Assembly: GCA_947474365.1 (NCBI GenBank)
Contig: CANJIU010000019.1
Span: 1 to 64,000 of the forward strand
Direction: 5' to 3'
DNA from: Opitutia bacterium
Lineage (GTDB): Bacteria; Verrucomicrobiota; Verrucomicrobiia; Opitutales; Opitutaceae
DNA length: 64,000 nt
Part shown: positions 57,843-64,000 of the stretch, piece by piece
How the letters are laid out: every line of letters begins with the position of its first letter
How positions within the stretch are numbered: position 1 is the first letter of the stretch
Translations under genes and position numbers: made by a program
Notes under the pieces: generated by a model
Databases searched by the model: none
What the model saw: only the letters and a program-made list of their open reading frames with translations
What the model was told of the DNA's origin: nothing

Positions 57843-60368
57843 ATGAACGTTTTGTCTCCTTTCCGCTTGGTCACGTGTGCGGTGGTGGGTGCTGCCGTCG
57901 TGGCGGCCGCCGCCGCTGCTCCTGCTGATTCGAAGCCCGGCGCGAACACAGTTCGATTGGCGAAAAATGAAGCGGTGTCGTTGAGCGAACGAGTAGCGCC
58001 TTTCAAAGCCCTGCCTGGTTTTCTTCCGCTTTACTGGGACGAAAAAAAGGGTGAGTTGTGGCTGGAGGTCTCCCGGTTCGAAACGGACTTCCTGTACTTC
58101 ACCTCGTTGCCCGGCGGGCTCGGATCCAACGATGTTGGGCTCGACCGCGGGCAGCTTGGGACGCAGCGGTTGGTGCGCTTTATCCGTAGTGGTCCACGTC
58201 TCCTGCTCGTGCAGCAGAATCTCAGTTTTCGCGCCTCGGCGTCCGACGTCGCGGAACGCCGAACCGTGGAGGACTCGTTTGCGACGTCCGTCATCGCGGG
58301 CTTTGACGTGGCGACCGAAGAGACCGGGCGGGTTCTGGTGAATGCCACGGAGTTTTTCCTGCGCGATGCGCACGACGCCGCTGGGGCGCTGAAGCGGACC
58401 AAACAAGGCGCGTTCAAGCTTGATCCGAAGCGCAGCGCGTTTTCGCTGCCGGGCACCAAGAATTTTCCGCGCAACACCGAGGTGGAGGTGATGCTGACCT
58501 TTGCGGGCGAGGATCCCGGGGCGTTTGTGTCGGACGTGGCGCCGGATCCCCGTGCCGTGACGTTGCGGGAGCGACACTCCCTGGTCCAGCTGCCCGAACC
58601 GGGATATGCGCCGCGTGCCTTCGATCCGCGTGCGGGGTACATTGGCCGCAGCTACGCCGACTACTCCGCGCCGATCGGCGATGACTTGGAAAAGCGGTTC
58701 ATTGTGCGGCATCGCCTGGAAAAGAAAAATCCGGCCGCGGCGCGCAGCGAACCGGTGCGACCGATCATCTACTATCTCGACGCAGGGACCCCGGAGCCGA
58801 TTCGGAGCGCGTTGCTGGAAGGTGCCCGCTGGTGGAACGCCGCGTTCGAGGCCGCGGGATTTATCGATGCGTTCCGGGTCGAGATGCTCCCGCCCGAAGC
58901 GGACGCACAGGATGTGCGCTACAACACAATCCAATGGGTGCATCGCGCCACCCGGGGCTGGTCGTACGGGAATTCGGTCATCGATCCGCGCACGGGCGAA
59001 ATCATCAAGGGGCACGTCACCCTCGGTTCGCTCCGGGTGCGGCAGGATTTCCTCATCGCGGAGGGGTTGCTCGCGCCCTACGAAAGGGAAAAACCACCGT
59101 CGGTGGAAATGGAGCGGATGGCGCTCGCGCGACTGCGGCAGCTCTCGGCCCATGAGGTCGGCCACACCCTCGGGCTGGCCCACAATTACGTCGCCAGCGC
59201 CGCCAACCGCGCCTCCGTGATGGACTACCCGCATCCGTGGGTGCGCCTTCGCGCGGACCGTACGCTTGATCTTGATGACGCCTACGCCGCCGGTATTGGC
59301 GAATGGGACAAGGTGGCGATCGCTTGTGGCTATTCGGTGTTCGCTCCCGGAACGAATGAAACCGCGGCGATGGACGCCCTGCTGCGGGCGGCGCGGGAGC
59401 GCGGCCTGAATTTTCTCTCGGACGCTGACGCGCGGCCGCCCGGGAGCGCGCACCCACTGGCCCATTTGTGGGACAGTGGAACGAATGCAACCGATGAACT
59501 GAATCGCATGCTCGACGTTCGTGCTGCCGCGCTGGCGCGTTTCGGCGAAAACGTGATCCGTCCCGGCCGGCCGCTCGCGATGCTGGAGGAGGCCCTGGTC
59601 CCGGTGTATCTGAGCCACCGTTACCAGGTCGAGGCGGCCGCCAAGCTCGTCGGTGGCTTGAATTACGCCTATGCGCTTCGTGGCGACGGCCAGCCGCCGC
59701 CGGTGCCAGTCACCGGCGCAGAGCAACTCCGGGCCCTTGAGGCGTTGTTGGCGACCCTTGCCCCGGCAGTGCTCCGGGTGCCGGACGCGCTGTTGGACGT
59801 GCTGCCGCCGCGGCCGATGGGATTTCCCGCCACCCGCGAGAATTTCAGCGGGCGAACGGGTCTGGTGTTCGACGCGCTCGCGCCCGCCGAGGCGGCGGCG
59901 GACATGACGCTGTCGTTTTTGCTCCACCCGCAACGGGCGAGCCGGTTGGTCGTGCAGCACGCCCGTTCGCCGGCGCTGCCGGGACTGGAGCAGCTGCTGG
60001 CGCGGGTGTTGGACGTGACCTGGCGGCAGCCGGCCGGCGCCGACTATGAGGGCGAAATCCGGCGTGCGGTCGCGCAGGTGGCCTTGAATCGGCTCTTCAC
60101 GCTCGCCGCTGGGAGCAGCACCGCGCCCCAGGCGGCGGCGCTCGTGACGGTGCACCTTTCCGGATTGCGCGACTGGCTGACGACCACGGCGGGGTCGCCG
60201 GGTATTGATTCGGCGCAAAAGGCCCACCTCGCCCATGGCGCCCGGAGAATCGCGCACTTTCTTGATCATCCCAGGGATTTTGCGCCATCGCCGGTGCCCG
60301 AGATTCCGCCTGGCCAGCCGATCGGGGCGACTCTCCAGTGCGACTTTGATCCACCGCCGCGGCGATGA
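57843..60368 (+). CDS. Zinc metalloprotease, DUF5117/DUF4953-type metzincin, exported
   Basis: The 841-residue protein starts at ATG 57843 with a signal (MNVLSPFRLVTCAVVGAAVV...AAAP). The N-terminal DUF5117-like region shows 'KALPGFLPLYWDEKKGELWLEV' in parts and 'FLYFTSLPGGLGSND'. The peptidase core has 'RQLSAHEVGHTLGLAHNYVAS' (in parts, ~435), the extended metzincin zinc motif, and the Met-turn 'SVMDYPHPW' (~459). Family members are large periplasmic peptidases of Bacteroidetes, Xanthomonads and Verrucomicrobia. Specificity is unknown. Confidence 0.88.
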   Translation: MNVLSPFRLVTCAVVGAAVVAAAAAAPADSKPGANTVRLAKNEAVSLSERVAPFKALPGFLPLYWDEKKGELWLEVSRFETDFLYFTSLPGGLGSNDVGLDRGQLGTQRLVRFIRSGPRLLLVQQNLSFRASASDVAERRTVEDSFATSVIAGFDVATEETGRVLVNATEFFLRDAHDAAGALKRTKQGAFKLDPKRSAFSLPGTKNFPRNTEVEVMLTFAGEDPGAFVSDVAPDPRAVTLRERHSLVQLPEPGYAPRAFDPRAGYIGRSYADYSAPIGDDLEKRFIVRHRLEKKNPAAARSEPVRPIIYYLDAGTPEPIRSALLEGARWWNAAFEAAGFIDAFRVEMLPPEADAQDVRYNTIQWVHRATRGWSYGNSVIDPRTGEIIKGHVTLGSLRVRQDFLIAEGLLAPYEREKPPSVEMERMALARLRQLSAHEVGHTLGLAHNYVASAANRASVMDYPHPWVRLRADRTLDLDDAYAAGIGEWDKVAIACGYSVFAPGTNETAAMDALLRAARERGLNFLSDADARPPGSAHPLAHLWDSGTNATDELNRMLDVRAAALARFGENVIRPGRPLAMLEEALVPVYLSHRYQVEAAAKLVGGLNYAYALRGDGQPPPVPVTGAEQLRALEALLATLAPAVLRVPDALLDVLPPRPMGFPATRENFSGRTGLVFDALAPAEAAADMTLSFLLHPQRASRLVVQHARSPALPGLEQLLARVLDVTWRQPAGADYEGEIRRAVAQVALNRLFTLAAGSSTAPQAAALVTVHLSGLRDWLTTTAGSPGIDSAQKAHLAHGARRIAHFLDHPRDFAPSPVPEIPPGQPIGATLQCDFDPPPRR

Positions 60369-60525
60369 GGAACGGACTCCGTCCCGGACAATGCGTTCTT
60401 CCGCCCAAAACCGCCCGCTGCGGGCTCGTGACGGCGTTGTTTGCGGTCGGCCTTAAAATCTGACGATCACCGAGCCTTCGGCGTTGAGCCGGTCGGGGCA
60501 GTTGGGTTTGATCGGGACCTTCCCC

Positions 60526-63500
60526 ATGGCCAAGCCCACTCGTCTGCACCTCATGGCGGCGCTATTTTCGTGCCTCGTTTCCGCCGGCACCGCGTTCGCC
60601 GCAACTGCCCCCATCGAAGGCCTGCGCGAGGCATCGCCGCGGGTGCATGCGCTCGTCGGTGGTCGTATCGTCGTGTCACCGACGCAGACCCTCGCGAACG
60701 CCACCGTGATTGTGCGCGATGGGGTGATCGAATCCGTGGGAGCGGGCGTGACCGTGCCGGCCGATGCCCGCGTGTGGGACTTGAAAGGGCGAACCGTGTA
60801 TGCCGGTTTCCTTGAGAGTGAATCCAACCTGTTTCTGCCCGCGGCGTGGAAGTCGGGCGGCGGTGGAGCGCGTTCGACCGAGGAGTCGGACGCGTCACCG
60901 GCGGGTGATTCGGTCGCGGCCGCGACGCCCGAACCGGCGACCGGAGCGCGCTCGTGGAATCCGCGCGTGACACCAGAACGGCTGGCCCATCGCGCACTCA
61001 ACGCCGACGAGGCGGGGGCGACGGCATTGCGGCGGCTGGGTTTTGCCGTGGCGCACGTGGTGCCTGGGCGCGGAGTGTTTCGCGGGCAGAGTGCTCTCGT
61101 GAGTCTGGGGTCCGGAGGCTTCAACCAGACCGTGGTTCGGACGACGGTGGCGCAACCCCTGGCGTTCGAGCACGGTGGTGGTGGCGGATATCCGGTCTCA
61201 TTGATGGGGGTGACCGCGTTGCTGCGGCAGACGCTGCTCGATGCGCAATGGTATGCCGATGTCCAAGAGCGGTACCGACAGGCAGGCGCCGGGGTGGCCC
61301 GGCCGGAAACAAACGATGCGCTCGCGGCGCTCCGCCCGGTGGTCCGGGGAGAGCAACCCGTGTGGTTCACGTTGCAGGACGAATTGGATACAGGCCGCGC
61401 GCTCCGGCTCGCAGACGAGTTCAAGCTAAAGCTCGTCCTGCGGGGCAGCGGCTACGAGTACCGGACGATGCGCGCGTTGCCGGCCGGAGTGGCGGTGGTG
61501 GTGCCGCTTAATTTTCCGGAGCCTCCGGAGGTGGAAAACGCGGACTTCGCGATCGACATCTCACTCGATCGGCTCGAGCACTGGGAACTGGCGCCCACGA
61601 ATCCCGGCCGGCTGGCCGCGGCCAAAGTGCCGATTGCTTTGACGACATCGGGGCTGCGCCGATCGGAAACGGAGTTCTGGTCGCGCCTGCGGCTCGCGGT
61701 GCGGCGGGGCCTGGCTGCGGACGCGGCGCTGGCCGCGCTGACGACGACGCCCGCGGAAATTCTCGGGGTGTCGCGAACGCACGGCACGATTGCGGCGGGC
61801 AAGACGGCCAACCTGGTGGTCGCGCAAGGGGATCTTTTTTCCGCCGACGATGCGGAAATCCAGCTCGTATGGGTCGATGGCGAACCCTTTGTGCAGGACG
61901 CATGGCGGCGGTTCGACGCCCGCGGCACCTGGCACGTGGCGTGGCAGGGCGCGCCGGAAAAGACGCCGGCGGAAATTAAGATCACCGGCCGATCCGCGTC
62001 GCGGTTGAAAGCGACCGCGGCTGGCTCGGATGCGACGATCCGCAGCGAAGGGGACGTCTATACGCTCCTGGCGCCGGCAAAATGGTTTGATCTCAAGAGT
62101 GGCACGGTGCGGTTGTCGGGCCGAGTCGACGGTGGGGCGCTGGCCGGCACGGGCGAGTTACCGGATGGAACTGCGTTTCGCTGGCGGGCGGAACGGACGG
62201 CGCTGGCGCCGGAACCCGCGAAGCCGGCGGCGAAAAAATCCGAACCGCTGATTGCACGCCCCGGCGTGTATCCGGCGGGGGCGTATGGGCGGATGGGTCT
62301 GCCGGAGCAGCCGAAGCGTGTGCTGGTGCGCAATGCCACGATCTGGACGAGCGGACCGGCGGGAACGATGGAGCAGGCGGATCTGCTGGTGGAAGGCGGA
62401 CGGGTTGTGCAAGTGGCGCGGGGCATTAAACCGCCGGCGGATGCGCTCGTGATCGACGCAACGGGAAAACACGTTTCGGCCGGACTGATCGACTGCCACT
62501 CGCATCTCGCGATCGATCGCGGAGTCAACGAGGGGACCCATTCCGTTACTACGGAGGTCCGGGTGGGAGATGCGCTCGATCCGACGGACATCGGGATTTA
62601 TCGAGTGCTGGCGGGCGGACTCACGACGGCGAATGCGCTGCACGGTTCGGCCAACGCGATGGGCGGGCAGAACCAGGTGATCAAACTGCGCTGGGGTGGC
62701 ACGGCAGAGGAGTTGAAATTCGCGGGCGCGCCGCCGGGCGTGAAGTTTGCGTTGGGGGAAAACGTCACAAGCAAGAACAGTACGACGCGGTGGACGCGTT
62801 ATCCGATCAGTCGGATGGGCGTGCGGGAGATCATGCTCGATACGTTCACTCGCGCGCGGGACTACGAGCGCGACTGGGCCGAGCACAAGGCGGGGCGGAC
62901 GACTCTTCCGCCGCGGCGTGATCTGCGGCTTGATGCGGCGCTCGAAATCCTGCGGGGCGAACGCCTCATCCACATTCATTCCTACCGGCAGGACGAAGTG
63001 CTCGCGTTCATCCGGCTGGCGCAGCAGCTGAAGCTGCCGGTCGCCACGTTTCAGCATATTCTCGAAGGCTACAAGGTGGCGGACCAGATCGCGGCGATTG
63101 GCGCCGGAGGTTCCTGTTTTGCCGACTGGTGGGCGTACAAGCTGGAGGTGACCGATGCGATCCCGTACGACGGGGCGCTGATGCGCGCCGCGGGGATCGT
63201 GGTGTCGTTTAATTCCGACAACGATGAACTGGCGCGCCATCTCAACACCGAGGCGGCGAAGGCTGTCAAGTACGGCGGCGTGCCGCCGGAGGAGGCGCTG
63301 AAGTTCGTCACGCTCAACCCGGCGAAGCAGCTGCGAATCGACGCGCGCGTGGGCTCGCTCGAACCTGGCAAGGATGCGGATTTCGTGATTTGGAACGCGC
63401 CGCCGCTCTCCGCCTATGCGCGAGTCGAGCAGACATGGATCGACGGTCGCCGGTATTTCGACGTGGACGACGATGCAAAGCTGCGCGCGGCCGCACTCAC

Positions 63501-63738
63501 CGAGCGGGCGGCGTTGGTGCAGAAAATCCTGCCAGAACGGCAGCGGATTCTCGGTGGTGGACCGGCTGGCGCCGGAGGCGGGGCAGGGGAGGCGGGCGGA
63601 GACGAGGGTCCGCCCCGACCGGAGATTCTGCGAGTGCTTGACGCACTTGCCGCCGTGCACTCGGCCGGATGGCGGGCGCTGTATCACGACGGTGGCTCGG
63701 TGGACAATTGCAGCACCCACGAAGGAGGAGGCCGATGA
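60526..63738 (+). CDS. Two-domain amidohydrolase, N-terminal domain degenerate
   Basis: The 1070-residue exported protein starts at ATG 60526 (signal ...SCLVSAGTAFAA). The first amidohydrolase-like half (~30-460) has 'ALVGGRIVVSPTQTLANATV' and 'LTTTPAEILGVSRTHGTIAAG' in parts, but reads 'YAGFLESESNLFLP' where the metal-binding H-x-H should be. The second half (~590-1040) has 'VSAGLIDCHSHLAIDRG' (H-x-H), 'ERLIHIHSYRQDEVLAF', 'VATFQHILEGYKVADQI' and 'VVSFNSDNDELARHLN', a complete imidazolonepropionase-like metal site. The first half is probably a structural pseudo-enzyme. The stop overlaps the next amidohydrolase gene. Confidence 0.87.
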   Translation: MAKPTRLHLMAALFSCLVSAGTAFAATAPIEGLREASPRVHALVGGRIVVSPTQTLANATVIVRDGVIESVGAGVTVPADARVWDLKGRTVYAGFLESESNLFLPAAWKSGGGGARSTEESDASPAGDSVAAATPEPATGARSWNPRVTPERLAHRALNADEAGATALRRLGFAVAHVVPGRGVFRGQSALVSLGSGGFNQTVVRTTVAQPLAFEHGGGGGYPVSLMGVTALLRQTLLDAQWYADVQERYRQAGAGVARPETNDALAALRPVVRGEQPVWFTLQDELDTGRALRLADEFKLKLVLRGSGYEYRTMRALPAGVAVVVPLNFPEPPEVENADFAIDISLDRLEHWELAPTNPGRLAAAKVPIALTTSGLRRSETEFWSRLRLAVRRGLAADAALAALTTTPAEILGVSRTHGTIAAGKTANLVVAQGDLFSADDAEIQLVWVDGEPFVQDAWRRFDARGTWHVAWQGAPEKTPAEIKITGRSASRLKATAAGSDATIRSEGDVYTLLAPAKWFDLKSGTVRLSGRVDGGALAGTGELPDGTAFRWRAERTALAPEPAKPAAKKSEPLIARPGVYPAGAYGRMGLPEQPKRVLVRNATIWTSGPAGTMEQADLLVEGGRVVQVARGIKPPADALVIDATGKHVSAGLIDCHSHLAIDRGVNEGTHSVTTEVRVGDALDPTDIGIYRVLAGGLTTANALHGSANAMGGQNQVIKLRWGGTAEELKFAGAPPGVKFALGENVTSKNSTTRWTRYPISRMGVREIMLDTFTRARDYERDWAEHKAGRTTLPPRRDLRLDAALEILRGERLIHIHSYRQDEVLAFIRLAQQLKLPVATFQHILEGYKVADQIAAIGAGGSCFADWWAYKLEVTDAIPYDGALMRAAGIVVSFNSDNDELARHLNTEAAKAVKYGGVPPEEALKFVTLNPAKQLRIDARVGSLEPGKDADFVIWNAPPLSAYARVEQTWIDGRRYFDVDDDAKLRAAALTERAALVQKILPERQRILGGGPAGAGGGAGEAGGDEGPPRPEILRVLDALAAVHSAGWRALYHDGGSVDNCSTHEGGGR

Positions 63739-64000
63739 AAATGAATTTTCCTCCCCACGTTCTCGATGCGGGTCGTGTCCTCCGGATCTGCGGTGTCGCG
63801 TGGTTGGCCGCGCTCACCGTGAGCGTGACGTCGGCGACGCCGCTCATTCCGGCCGCGAGGCAAACCAAGCCGTTGCTGCTCTCGGGTGGCACGGTGGTGA
63901 CCGTGAGCGGATCGGTATTGGCGGCGACAGACGTGCTGGTCGTCGACGGTCGGATTTCCCGGATCGCTCAGAAAATTTCGCCGCCGGCGGGGACGGAGGT
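63735..64000 (+). CDS. Amidohydrolase, N-terminal part (cut by window edge)
   Basis: The gene starts at ATG 63735, overlapping the upstream stop by four bases and preceded by a strong SD (AGGAGGAGG). The visible 88 codons show a signal peptide (VAWLAALTVSVTSATP) followed by 'KPLLLSGGTVVTVSGSVLAATDVLVVDGRIS' in parts, the N-terminal beta-sandwich typical of amidohydrolases. It is translationally coupled to the two-domain amidohydrolase, suggesting a joint complex or pathway. Confidence 0.85.
   Translation, partial: MKMNFPPHVLDAGRVLRICGVAWLAALTVSVTSATPLIPAARQTKPLLLSGGTVVTVSGSVLAATDVLVVDGRISRIAQKISPPAGTE

Noticed and set aside
57759..60269. 836-residue antisense frame opposite the metzincin gene
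   Set aside because: It lacks motifs, and the plus strand carries the HExxHxxGxxH site and a signal peptide.
1..64000. CRISPR array, insertion sequence, prophage or integrase
   Set aside because: No regularly spaced repeats, transposase, phage structural or recombinase motifs were seen on either strand.

Overview
The window is GC-rich, densely packed DNA with very short intergenic gaps and few Shine-Dalgarno sequences. It carries five TonB-dependent outer-membrane receptors (TBDRs), several Tat-exported proteins and many secreted hydrolases. Four of the receptors share a 'LSPFEV'-like motif just after the signal peptide. This combination points to the Verrucomicrobiota, most likely an Opitutaceae (Opitutus-like) chromosome. 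The assignment is an inference from protein style, not from a marker-gene search. No insertion sequence, phage, integrase or CRISPR array was seen.

Layout. (1) 1-2351: a partial TBDR, a Tat-exported PQQ-type beta-propeller protein and tRNA-Ser(GGA), all on the minus strand. (2) 2.8-22.5 kb: a glycan-uptake region. Two paralogous TBDRs flank a GMC oxidoreductase and its Tat-exported small subunit. A GH78-like alpha-L-rhamnosidase follows, divergent from a TBDR-GH127 (beta-L-arabinofuranosidase) pair, then a convergent fourth full-length TBDR. (3) 22.85-36.85 kb: a 14-kb complex I operon in the order nuoB-C-D-E-F-G-(small membrane protein)-H-I-J-K-L-M-N. No nuoA is present in the window. (4) 36.85-49.3 kb: a GH5 glycosidase, a tandem ThyX-like flavoprotein, small secreted and coiled-coil proteins, an EEP-fold phosphodiesterase, a ComEC-type protein, RarA, a beta-carbonic anhydrase, and the ribBX-ribH-nusB-ftsY block. 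(5) 49.4-64 kb: a run of mostly secreted hydrolases on the plus strand (S15/CocE, DUF885, serine hydrolase, a GH43-like propeller, M20, a metzincin, and two amidohydrolase genes, the last cut by the window edge).

Together the genes describe an aerobic, polysaccharide-degrading bacterium. TBDRs import oligosaccharides, rhamnosidase, arabinofuranosidase and GH5 enzymes trim them, a periplasmic GMC-type dehydrogenase may oxidise sugars, and complex I feeds the respiratory chain. The most unusual observations are the ThyX-like protein whose two halves each keep only one half of the ThyX signature, the nuoA-less operon with an extra two-helix protein, the TBDR-dehydrogenase-TBDR cassette preceded by two identical palindromes, and REP-like hairpins built into the nuoG reading frame.
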